Part shown: positions 55,152 to 64,000 of the stretch, one piece after another | Numbering within the stretch: the first letter of the stretch is position 1 | Layout: each line of letters starts with the position of its first letter | Source: Limnanthes douglasii subsp. nivea | Taxonomy: Eukaryota; Streptophyta; Magnoliopsida; Brassicales; Limnanthaceae | Direction of reading: 5' to 3' | Assembly (NCBI GenBank): GCA_036936605.1 | Contig: JAUPFV010000003.1 | Location: 105,595,278 to 105,659,277, forward strand | Length of the DNA: 64,000 nucleotides | Notes under the pieces: model-generated | Database searches by the model: none | What the model was told of the DNA's origin: nothing | The model's input: the letters and a program-made list of their open reading frames with translations, nothing else | Translations under genes and position numbers: made by a program

Positions 55152-57201
55152 ATGTTCACAACCAGAAACGCCTTAGTAAAAGGAGGTTGGTTTAATTTAT
55201 TCGAGTTAGAGAGAGCACAAAAAGTTGCAAGGGACGAACGCATTGCTGGTGGTATCCCTGTTTCACCCAGCGAAAGAAGTAATCAACCGCAATTGAATAC
55301 AAATCAAGGTTCATCTTCTTCAAAATCTGCTAAGGTTAGGAAATTATCATTTGTAGCAAACCTTTCACCTCTTCTATCTGAGTCTTCTATCCAGGAGTCC
55401 CAAAATCCTTTACCTAAGAAGAAAGTTGTATCGAGTGTAAGAAAGCCTTCGCCTTTCATTGCAATGGGGTCAAACACATAAAAGTCTCCAGATAAGTTAA
55501 CACCCCGCCGAGTCACGAGTCAAAATCCACCCCCACATCTTCAAAGCCCTCCAGTTTGGAGACAATAAAACCTGTGCCAAAGGCTAAACTGTCCGGGAAA
55601 CAGCCTCTAGCAGAAACCAGACAATCCGAACTGCCAACTGCAAAGCCATCTGAACAACCATCTGTAAAGCCATCCGAACAACCATCTGTAAAGACATCCT
55701 AACAGCCTTCCACAATAATAGAAGAAATTATGGAGGACAGTCTAGAAGAATCCCCTTTTGAGGCTTCTGGTCAAACAGAAGATACCACAGCAGATCGGAA
55801 AGGCAAGAACAAGGTCGGTATGTCTCATCTAGATGCGCTTCCGGAGAGTTTAGAGGGTAGAGTGGGACCATGATTTAAGAAGGTCAACGTGAAGTATTTG
55901 TTGGACCATCAAAATATAGCCTACTTGTATACCCACACTGCTGAGCTGGGTCGGATTCACACTAAGTGGGGAATTCCAGAATCTGTGAAAGTAAGAATTC
56001 CGATCATCCTAGAAACCCCAATGAACTGCAAGTAGTTTACACAAAAGTGTTGAACTGGGGACTCCGGTTTCCTTTGGACCCTGAGATAGTCAGATACTTC
56101 AATCTAATTAAGTTGTGCCCCAGCCAACTGAGCCCCAATGCTTGGTATACTCTACTGGACTGTATCATGGCATCCAGGCTATCTAAGATTCCACTACCGA
56201 TGGAACAGTTTGCTGCTGTGACAAGCTTGTGTAAAAACCATCAAATCCCCTTCTATCATTACAACATGGGGAATGATTATCAGCAAGTGGAGGACACAAT
56301 TCTTATTTATTAGTGGGGCTTGGAAGAATGGCAAGAAGATCAAGGCTGACTCAAACCCAAGTCCATTGACCAGTCGCTAGAAGACCACTAGTGAGTTTCT
56401 CTTACTTATTTTTTTTATCTTTCAAGTGTTAAGTTTTTAATCTGAACTGACTTATACTTTTTTTAGTGGTTCCGGAGGAGTTTTCGGATTATTTGTAGAC
56501 ATGTCAAGATACTTGTGCCAACCTGAACGCTTGGGGCTTGGAGAAGTGGGGAAATTCTAATACAAGTGCTTCAAATCGGGGAACTTTGTGAGGTCTCACT
56601 TGTGGAATACCACAAGAAGAAGAACCTCTTCTGGGAAGAGCTAACTACCCCTCCCCCTGCAGATGTAATCCTTCGTAGGACAGAGGCCAAAGATGCCAAA
56701 ATTTACCTGCCTTCTAGGGCCAAAGCCCGCAATCACTTGAACAAGATGAAAAACAAAAAGAAGAAGAAGGCCACAACAGACCCACCTCAAACAAACACTG
56801 AAGGGACTGGTTTGGAGAACCAATGAGGTATTAATGCTGCTTTAATGAAAGCAGTAGAAGTGACTGTGAAGGAAGCTGGTGGGTCAAAAAACCCACTGAA
56901 GCCTTCGAAGAAGGATAAGAAGCGTAAGGCCATGAGTGATGAGAAAGCTGTCAAAAAGAAGAAAGTCACTCTGTGAGCAGAGATAATCCTTTATCCTCTT
57001 GAAGTCCCTCCTCCAGCTCGTGTCGATCCTACCTTGCAGGAGGAAATTCCAACCAACCTTCATTCCGAACAGGTTGCTGGTGATGGTAACGATGAGGTAG
57101 ATCTTGACGCTTTTTAAAACATTAATATCTACTTCAATGATTTAGAAAAAGATGAATTTGCAGGGCCTTACCGTCCTCCCAACTCTTCCAATGTTAGAAT
57201 T

Positions 57202-58699
57202 AGGGTAAAAAACCCTACAGGTCCCTCATGTTTCCCACTTGTAACAACTTCATCCTTTTCCTTTGGGGTTGTAATAAAGTGGTCCCCCATGTTTCAAAAA
57301 CTGGAACAAAATGGTCCTTATCGACCTCAGCCCAAAATTTCTACCATCAATGTCCTTTGACCAGCCACATCAGCGATCCACGTGGGATGCTACTATGGCA
57401 GCAGTAAAAAAAGTTAAAACGTGTTTACCCCAATCATTTAACCTTAATTCTACCCATAACCCGGCCCAACCAACCAAAAAAAACCCGATAGGCCCATCTA
57501 CTTTATTTTAATCCAACCTAGTAACCCTAAATCCCTAACTTCTAACCCGAATACTAACCCTAAATCTCATCTCATTCCACTCTCTCATCTACCCTTAATC
57601 CAGCCTAGATCGACTCACCCACATTAGGGTAAATGATATGGCTACTTTCAAGCGCCCCATTTATTGTTTAGCTAATCAATTCATTTTCAAATAAAGTCGA
57701 TGACATGAAAAGCTTCTAAACAAATTCATTTAAAAGAGTGAATAAAAGAGATATGGAATAAATTTCTTACTTTTAGTAATTCAAACCAATTATGTTGAAA
57801 TAAAGAAAGGACTGGAAATTGGACAGGTGGGAGAACTGGGTGAGTTATCAAAGATATTTTAGTGGAAAGGAGAAGTAGCAAGAGGACTTGGAGAGTGGAC
57901 AGAAGAAGAGAAAGTGCATTTAGGAGATGAGCTGTCAGATGTGCTGCTCTACCTCGTCAGGCTATCTCATGTTTGTGACAACGATTTGGGTCAAGCTGCC
58001 TTACACAAACTCAAGCTTAATTCTATCAAGTACCCTCCTCATCTTCCTAATTCCATCAACAACAATGACACCACCACGTCCTCTGAATCCAATCCTTCTC
58101 TGAATGCTTGATTTCTAGTTCATATTGAATAAAATCTACATCGAATTAGGTTATTTTTTTTGTAATGTGTTGGATTGGATCCTTACCTATTATTATAGAA
58201 TAAAAGAAATTTGTTGGTGCTTCAAAATTTCATAACGAATGAACATTAGATATCTTTTACTTTTATATACCGCTATTAAAGTTTTGTTTCTATTGTAATT
58301 AGGGTAGATGAGACAGTGGAGGGAGCTGAGATTTAGGGTTAGTAATCGGGTTAGAAGTTAGGGATTTAGGGTTATTCGGCTGGATCAAAATAAGGTAGAT
58401 GGGTCTATTGGATTTTTTTGGTTGGTTGGGCTGAGTTATGGGTATAATTAGGGTTAAATGGTTAGGATAAAAATAAAACACGTTTTAAATTGTTTTACTG
58501 TTGCCACATCAGCGTCCCACGTGGATCGCTGATGTGGCTGGTCAAAGGGCATTAATTGTAGAAATTTTGGGCTAAGGTCGATAAGGACCATTTTGTTCTA
58601 CTTTTTGAAACACGGGGACCACTTTATTACAACCCTAAAGGAAAAATATGAACTGGTTACAAGTGGGAACACATGAGGGACCTGTGGTATTTTTTACCC
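57202..58699. mobile_element. Pack-MULE-like element with ~400-bp terminal inverted repeats
   Basis: The ends (57202-57602, 58300-58699) are long inverted copies: GGGTAAAAAACCCTACAGG against GGGTAAAAAATACCACAGG, then CATGTTTCCCACTTGTAAC, AAAATGGTCCTTATCGACC and the rest. Flanking 9-mers GTTAGAATT (57193-57201) and GTTGGACTT (58700-58708) agree at 7 of 9 positions and fit an aged MULE-size duplication. Between the repeats lies a gene fragment instead of a transposase. It sits inside the aORF of element D. Confidence 0.85.
57827..58111 (+). pseudogene. Captured fragment of dCTP pyrophosphatase (MazG-like)
   Basis: The piece starts right after an acceptor-like TTGGACAG and gives 95 codons: VGELGELSKIF, a TAG at 57860-57862 where the family has Gln, then WKGEVARGLGEW, EEKVHLGDELSDVLLYLVRL and LGQAALHKLKLNSIKYP. 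These match the C-terminal two thirds of plant dCTP pyrophosphatase 1, an all-alpha NTP-PPase that hydrolyses noncanonical or excess dCTP; the metal-binding acids in GELGEL and DELSD are present. The N-terminus is missing. A 3'-UTR-like tail with AATAAA follows, so genomic sequence was taken. Confidence 0.88.
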
Positions 58700-59130
58700 G
58701 TTGGACTTACAATGGCGAGACTTATGCGATATCCAGTGAGCAAGATACTTTGAGCCATGCCCTCCTGGGCCATATCCGACCAGTGCTTAATCTAGAGAGA
58801 CAGGTAAGGGAACAAACTAGTACCATAAATTCCCTGACCACAGAGAAGCAAAACGTTTCGAACGATCTTCTCAGTGCTCAGCAAAGCATAGAGTTATTGA
58901 AAAAGGAAAAAGAAGATTTAGCTGTCAAATGGCTCAAGTCAGAAGCGGCCAGCAAAGAGCTTCAAACAAAACAATCCGACCTGGAGACTTCTTCTTCAAA
59001 GGACATCACAACTTTGAAGGAGAAATTCCAAACCACGGACAGTACTATCCAGAGTTTGTCCGATGACAAAGCTAACTTGAAGAATACTGTCCAAGAGAAG
59101 ACCAAAGAGAAAGATTCCCTAGAATTCCAA

Positions 59131-59300
59131 CAAGCTCATAATTGGCCGCTGATGGCTGCACAAAATGGAATCCACGGCTTGCAGGGTCAGACAATGCATC
59201 AAATATCTGATCGGTAGTGCGGTAGGAGTTATCCAAGGTAGCCACCAGATAGCCAGAACGTGCTACGATATCTGTACAAGCTCCCTTAAATAGCAATTAC
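59131..59300 (-). other. Short piece of unknown origin at the D/E junction
   Basis: After the coiled coil of element D stops matching (about 59130), the plus frame becomes meaningless, while the minus strand gives an open text from 59296 (ACTDIVARSGYLVATLDNSY, then TTDQIFDALSDPASRGFHFV). I do not recognise it. It ends near 59130 and RT-like text of element E begins on the other side after about 59300. Confidence 0.4.
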
Positions 59301-59439
59301 AGATTAGGGATGCTAGAGAGCCCCATATAGGTACCTCTCCAAGGGGACCCCATCGACGATCCAAGAGAGACAGAGCCTTCTAGAATAGCCCATTCTGATT
59401 CCGCCGAGGAGGAAATAGCGGAGGGACATTTCTTGCGAT

Positions 59440-60230
59440 TTAGTAAGATTTTGGATTCCTCTATTTAACAGTCCCTACTTGAGTTATTGCACATAAATTT
59501 AGACATCTTTTCTTGAGATGCTCGAGATGTTTCTAGGGTTGATCCTTCGGTCATTTCCCATGAATTGACAATCGATCCACACACCAAACCAATACGACAA
59601 AAGTGCCGCTCATTCTCCCTAGAAAAGCAAGAGGTTATCGGTATAGAAGTCAAAAAATTGTTATGACTAGGTCATATAGGTCATGCTCGCTACCCAATAT
59701 GGATAACCAACCCTGTGCTGGTTAAAAAGAAGGAAGGTCAGTGGTGGATGTGTGTGGATTTCACCGATTTAAATCAGGCTTTCCCAAAGGACGCTTTCTC
59801 TCTTCCACGTATCGACCAACTGGTGGATTCTGCCTACGGTTGCGAATACATCTCCTTCATGGACGCCTAGTCTGGTTACAATCAAATTCGCATCAACTCG
59901 TCGGATGAAGAGCATACCACTTTTCAGACTGAATGTGGTCTTTACTGCTACACGGTCATGCCAGTCGGCCTTAAAAATGCTGGTTCTACCCACCAAAGGC
60001 TAGGTAACCACATATTCCGAGATTACCTCGTTAAGCATATGGAGGCATACATCGACGATATGTTGGTTAAAACCCACTCTCCAGATACTCACCTTGAGGT
60101 ACTCCAAAAGGTATTCGGTGCGTTGCGCCAATATAATCTTAAGCTCAACCCAATCAAGTGCTCTTTTGGGGTAAAGAGTGAAAAGTTCCTTGGTTACGTT
60201 GTCAGCAAGGATAGAGGCTGATCCATCTCA
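59440..60230 (+). pseudogene. Element E reverse transcriptase
   Basis: Conceptual text includes DPSVISHELTIDPHTKPIRQ, NPVLVKKKEGQWWMCVDFTD, RIDQLVDSAYGCEYISFMDA, then (59958-60221) GSTHQRLGNHIFRD, AYIDDMLVKTHSPD (YIDD box intact) and LKLNPIKCSFGVKSEKFLGY. Stops are at 59466, 59664 and 59868 among others. It ends with TGA at 60219-60221. Confidence 0.9.
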
Positions 60231-61295
60231 GCTACAAGAAGTTCTAACGACGACCCCACCGTCCAACATGAAATAAGTCCAATGTTTAACGGATCGGTTG
60301 GCACCGCTGTCCCGATTTATATCCCGAGCATCGGATAAAAGTCACCCATTCTTCAAAAATTTCTGAGGTGCTAGGAAATTTTCGAAGCTTTAAAACGACA
60401 CCTCACATCACAGGAGATACTTTCCGCACCCATAACAGGTGAAACTCCTTTTATCTACTTATCTGTCTCATCTTGTGCCGTTAGTGCTGTTTTAATTAGA
60501 GAACCCGAGGGTGTGTAACGCCCACTATATTATGCTAGTAAAACTCTAGTCGACGCCGAGACACCCAACCTCAATCTGGAGAAACTTGCACTAGCCCTGA
60601 TACTCGCCGCGTGCCAAATGCACCCCTATTTTCAGGGCCACACAATAATTGTTCGCACATTATTCCCACTAATGGTTGTACTACAAAAACCAGATGCTTT
60701 GGAGCGCCTGATAAAATGGAGCATCGAGCTCGGCGAACACGATATCAAGCTTGAACCCCGTACCGCTATCAAAGGTCGAGCTGTAGTAGATTTTATCACC
60801 GAATTTTACTTACCACATCTCTAGCCACTTCCTGCCAATATCGAGGGTAAAATTGAATAGTCGGCGGTGGACCATCGAAGCCGATGACGCCTCCAGCTCT
60901 TCTAGAGGAGGGGGATGTATAATATAAATACTTCAACGGGGGAAGAAATCAGACAGACGATCAGATTCAACTTTCTAGTGATAAATAACATAGTCGAATA
61001 TAAGGCTCTCTTTTGTCGGATAAAATTGGCGTTAATATACGGTGCTAGCAGTCTGCGGATTCGTTCAGATTCTCAATTGGTGGTTAATCAAGCTACAGGC
61101 TTGTACGATGCTAAGAAAACCGATATCCGTGACTATCTAGCTGCCCTAAAAGCACTCGAGTCGGAGTTCACCGGTACACTTGCCAAGGTGGCGGCACTAG
61201 GGGAGCACCCACTCATTTTAGTACAGCAGTTACCTATAACAGAAACTGTACACTTGCCCAAGGAGATCTACGTCATTACCCCCTCGGTCGACTGA
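60231..61295 (+). pseudogene. Element E RNase H and archaeal-like RNase H
   Basis: The RT-linked RNase H is scattered over frames (60440-60830: LILAACQMHPYFQGH-like text, WSIELGEHDIKLEPRTAIK). The second RNase H is readable at 60915-61295 (NNIVEYKALFCRIKLALIYG, RIRSDSQLVVNQATGLYDAK). The Glu and Asp of this domain are in place. The presence of the second domain again marks the Tat lineage. Confidence 0.85.
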
Positions 61296-61329
61296 TGCGA
61301 ACCATACCTCTGCTATCTTCAGTCTGGTG

Positions 61330-62508
61330 TTCACCTAAAAGCCACACGTTATTATATTCTAACGGTGTCTTGTACAAAACATTTCTACTTAGCCTCTGCT
61401 CCGGTGTCTGAGCTCAGCTGAAGCTACGAAAGTTCTGGAAAAGCTACACTCAGGGGAGGCTGGAGCCTACTACGGTTATCGTATTGAATCCGTTGCTTCT
61501 TACTAGCTGGTTACTATTGGCCCGCTCTAGTAGCCGATGCAGAAAAATTCGTACAACTGTGTAACAAATTCCAGCAGTTTGCAAACTCTACCCATTTACC
61601 AAGCGAACCGATGCACACAGTTCTTGTACCTTGCCTTTTGATAAGTGGGGCGTCAATCTTCTAGGACCGCTCAAAATGGAAACGGGAAAAGGACAATTTT
61701 TAGTATTAGTTGTGGACTATTTTTCTAAGTGGGTAGAGGCCAAAACTCTCTCAAGAACCAACGTGGTAGACATATGTGATTTCCTGCTACAGCAAATACT
61801 GTCTCGTTTTGGCATACCTCGTATCCTCATGACAGACAATGGGCCGCAATTCTAGAATCTAGTGATGACCACATTCTATAAACGTTTATCCATCAACCAA
61901 CACTTCTCCACATCCTATTATCCACATGTGAATGGGCAGGTGGAGGTTACAAACCGTACCATTTTAGAGGGCCTCAAGAAAAAATTGGGGGGGGGGGGGG
62001 GGGGGCTAGAGGAAAATGGCCACATAAATTACCCAAAGTACTATAGGGATACCGAACAACATCGCGAGCCACAAGAGGCGAAACCCTTTTCTCGTTGGTT
62101 TATGGCAGCGAATCAGTTGTCCCAACAGATTTAATTATCCATAGTCACTGAATCAGCAATTATAATGAATAGAGAAATACTTCGACTCGGGCACTTAACA
62201 TCGATCTTATTGAAGAACTACACGACCAAGCTCTGGTCCGGGCAGAGCACTACCGAAGCCTGATGAGGGGACGCTTTAACGCACGACTAAAACCTCGTAC
62301 CTTCCAGGTAGGAGACAAAGTGATGAAAAATGTATTCTTAGGAGCAGGCGACAAGGAAACATGTAAACTAGGAGCCAACTGGGAAGGGCCATTTGAGATC
62401 ATCTACATAGGGCATAGCGGAGCATATCACCTCGATGATAGCATGGACAATTCCTTGAAGCACCCATGTAATATTCTTCATCTAAAGTTATACCACCATG
62501 ATATGTAA
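61330..62508 (+). pseudogene. Element E integrase, with an 18-G tract
   Basis: After a decayed zinc-binding part, the core reads PFDKWGVNLLGPLKME, VLVVDYFSKWVEA (Asp), ILMTDNGPQF (Asp), a stop at 61853-61855, and YYPHVNGQVEVTNRTILEGL (Glu). A run of 18 G at 61988-62005 disrupts the frame where related elements read a short conserved RGRW-type segment. The C-terminal part (62263-62508) has FQVGDKVMKNVFLG, NWEGPFEIIYIG and NILHLKLYH. Confidence 0.9.
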
Positions 62509-63101
62509 TCATTTTGATGCGCTCTTTTTCCTTCTTGATGGCGCAGGAAGGTTTTTAACGAGGCATCAGACTACTTATTTTCCATCAATAATATTTTATT
62601 GTTTCGCCAAATATGTGTGTTTTATAATTTTTCTACATCTTTACCCTCGCGAAGCAAGTCCTTGCCCACGCCTACGGGCTATGCAAAAGCTAAGTGCTAC
62701 GCCTAAGGACTATATAGTGTGACCTGACCAACTGCAAGCCCTCTCTGGGCCACGCAATAGGGTTTAGAATGACCTCGCCATGAACGGGAAACGAGCCACA
62801 CTTATGGTCTATGCAAAACGACCTGATCTTGGATCAAGCCTTCGAATAGGCCACACAATAGGGTCCGACCGACCTCGCCGCAAAAGGGGAATTTGTGGAC
62901 TTACGAAAAAAACGTACTAACGTTCGACCGAGTAAAGAATTTCACCCAAAACCACACGTTTAAAACACATACATTCTCCACAAGGATATTTACATACAAA
63001 TCCAATTCCTAATTTCTCATTATAAAAAACCACGAGTCTAATAATATAAATCTCCAAACATGGGCCTTAGTGTTCGTCCATACCAATATTAGGTATACAA
63101 A
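62509..63101. repeat. Element E 3' noncoding stretch with ~101-bp tandem repeat and conserved motif
   Basis: Just after integrase, GATGGCGCAGGAAGGTTTTT followed by AACGAGGCATC (62538-62568) is a diverged version of the conserved block of A and B. From 62650 to 62895, GGCCACGCAATAGGGT and GACCTCGCC recur at about 101-bp spacing (62748, 62849), with GGTCTATGCAAAACG-like words also repeated. No ORF is supported. Confidence 0.65.
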
Positions 63102-63837
63102 TTAAACATCCAGCTTCTCGCTATGATTTTTGCTCAAAACGCCGTTAGAACACTCCATGTCAACCTGCGCATCATCCAACACCAATCCCAATCCCATGGT
63201 CTGAGCGATCGGCACTACACTTCCTTCAGGACGAGCCGAACGAGCAGGAAGTGTCCCAACCACCACACATTGTTGTTCTCCGGTTGCCATTTTTTCAAGG
63301 GTACCCAGTTTCATCCATGGGTTCAAAGTTAATAGTTATAATACAACCTACCTCACTTTATGTGACACCATGGCCATCACTACCTCCATAACTTGGGCCT
63401 CTCGCTCGTCTAAGTCAGTCACCACTTTCCTTTGCAGCTGCTCACGCTCACGCACTGTATTGGCTTTGAGTTCCTCTAGCATAGTAGTTAAGCAACTATT
63501 CTCCAAAGTTAGAGCAGCGATAAATTCTGCCTCATCTTCTACTCTTTTTGCCTAAGCAACCTTTTGGGCCACTAGCGTGCTGCTCTAAGTCATTACCATT
63601 CCATTCCTCTTTGCTAACTCATTATTTTGAGCAAGTAGTGTGGCATTAACAGCAGCGAATTCCTTACGCGGCGATTTGCTCACTTTCAATGAATTCTGCA
63701 CTGAGGCTAACTGTTGGCGCAAGCCCTCATTCTCCTCCAAAGCTCTATCATTCCCTACTTTAGCAATACCATATTCATTTTTGAACCACGCCAGCTCGGT
63801 CACTAACACCTTTACTGACTCAAAAAATATGGGCTAA
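63102..63837 (-). pseudogene. Antisense extra ORF of element E, partial
   Basis: The minus strand reads, from the right, a coiled-coil segment (63809-63585: LEENEGLRQQLASVQNSLKV, LLAQNNELAKRNG), then a stop and a further coiled coil in the same style to about 63370 (EFIAALTLENS, ELKANTVREREQLQ), and finally 63326-63102 (MNPWMKLGTLEKMATGEQQC). It converges on integrase exactly as the aORFs of A, B and D do, and like those it is coiled-coil in its C-terminal part, but the sequence is unrelated by eye. The upstream part is outside the window. Confidence 0.6.
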
Positions 63838-64000
63838 GGCCTTCACTTCTCAATGACCGCATAATCTGCCTTGGACATCCTCCAATATGCCAGCACCACT
63901 GAATTATGATGCATTTGCACAACCACGCAAGCAACACATGAGAGGACTTATTCATCCATCAAATTTACATAAAATAAATACTTATCTCACCACACGTACC

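Larger units (their letters stand above)
55152..59127 (+). pseudogene. Extra ORF (aORF) of element D, spliced and split by a DNA transposon
   Basis: The ATG at 55152 opens FTTRNALVKGGWFNL and a Ser/Pro/Lys-rich linker. Then come VNVKYLLDHQNIAYLYTHT with WGIPESVKVRIP, and LNWGLRFPLDPEIVRYFNLI, SRLSKIPLPMEQFAAV and FYHYNMGNDY, resembling the plant 'putative gypsy-type transposon' domain. An intron of 76 bp (56391-56466, GTGAGT to TTTTTTTAG) stands at the same place as in element B. PPADVILRRTEAKDAK and a Lys-rich segment follow; the coiled coil resumes at about 58709 (WTYNGETYAISSEQ, then NLERQVREQ) after the inserted element. Several stops, for example TGA at 55871-55873. Function unknown. Confidence 0.82.
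54338..59130 (-). mobile_element. Element D: Tat-lineage element, 3' LTR and antisense ORF only
   Basis: The LTR at 54338-54704 has the same orientation on the plus strand as the LTR of minus-strand element A, and the next sequence (GTAGCCCATTTAAGTCTTGC) matches the complement of the tract before the 3' LTR of element B. The aORF follows on the plus strand from 55152. Gag and pol, expected to the right on the minus strand, are missing; element E begins instead after a short unrelated piece. A Pack-MULE-like element interrupts the aORF at 57202-58699. Confidence 0.85.
59300..64000 (+). mobile_element. Element E: 5'-truncated Tat-lineage Ty3/gypsy element, 3' end outside window
   Basis: LTR, gag and protease are missing on the left; the sequence starts just before RT. 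RT, RNase H, archaeal-like RNase H and integrase follow on the plus strand, then a noncoding stretch with tandem repeats, then a minus-strand aORF that leaves the window. It belongs to a different Tat group from A, B and D, since its pol is clearly diverged (QWWMCVDFTDLNQAFPKD against KWRMCIYFTDLNTACPKD) and its aORF shares no obvious block with theirs. Confidence 0.88.

Noticed and set aside
59072..59296. Calling the junction ORF a new gene
   Set aside because: Only about 55 residues look coding, there is no start context, and the piece crosses into the aORF of element D; recorded only as an unknown fragment.
1..64000. tRNA, rRNA or other structured RNA genes
   Set aside because: Apart from short primer-binding sites that resemble tRNA 3' ends, I saw no tRNA cloverleaf or rRNA-like sequence on inspection; a covariance-model scan would be needed to exclude small ones.

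Overview
The window looks like repeat-dense intergenic chromatin of a dicot-type flowering plant. No host gene can be supported with confidence. The evidence for a plant is the set of element families: Ty3/gypsy elements of the Tat lineage (second, archaeal-like RNase H after the RT-RNase H, plus an extra ORF on the opposite strand), Ty1/copia fragments, L1-type LINEs, Mutator-like (MULE) DNA transposons, a plant mobile domain (PMD) gene, and a captured plant-type dCTP pyrophosphatase fragment. I do not assign a genus.

Layout, left to right. 1-6991: Tat element A on the minus strand (its 3' LTR lies outside the window), with the tail of an antisense extra ORF (aORF) at 2-586 on the plus strand. 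6992-7690: Ty1/copia 3' fragment. 8280-9810: unidentified decayed coding region with a duplicated module. 10243-13378: 5'-truncated LINE (minus) between ~20-bp target duplications. 13402-22136: mostly AT-rich, with a collapsed Ty3/gypsy remnant (15307-17030) and weak signs of a spliced transcript (19850-22050). 22148-39934: one L1-type LINE (minus, about 5.4 kb after removing the insertions), flanked by TCTTAGGTTAG and split by two complete LTR-element insertions: Tat element B (24123-33803, plus, 5-bp duplication ATATA) and gag-only element C (37090-39765, plus, 5-bp duplication TTCTT). 40576-47763: a 7.2-kb MULE between 9-bp duplications ATATTTTTA. 48070-51400: Ty1/copia remnant (minus). 51960-54337: degenerate satellite-like array running into about 1 kb of imperfect GGT repeats. 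54338-59130: the 3' LTR and spliced aORF of Tat element D (minus orientation), split by a 1.5-kb long-TIR Pack-MULE-like element (57202-58699) carrying a dCTP pyrophosphatase fragment. 59300-64000: 5'-truncated Tat element E (plus) with the start of its own antisense aORF at the right edge.

How the parts relate. In the Tat elements, gag-pol runs one way and the aORF converges on it from the 3' LTR side; the intergenic 3' ends carry paired small palindromes and a conserved GG..GAGGTTTTAAYGAGG motif. The MULE holds three transcription units: a three-exon transposase with a C-terminal OTU protease-like domain (plus), a small unknown ORF (minus) and a PMD gene (minus). Each coding frame has one in-frame stop. 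Three separate noncoding stretches of this MULE (intron 1 of the transposase, the upstream region of the small ORF, intron 1 of the PMD gene) hold arrays of strong hairpins built on the same ACCATCGGT-like core. I consider this the most unusual structure in the window. Almost all other coding material is decayed by stops, frameshifts and deletions.
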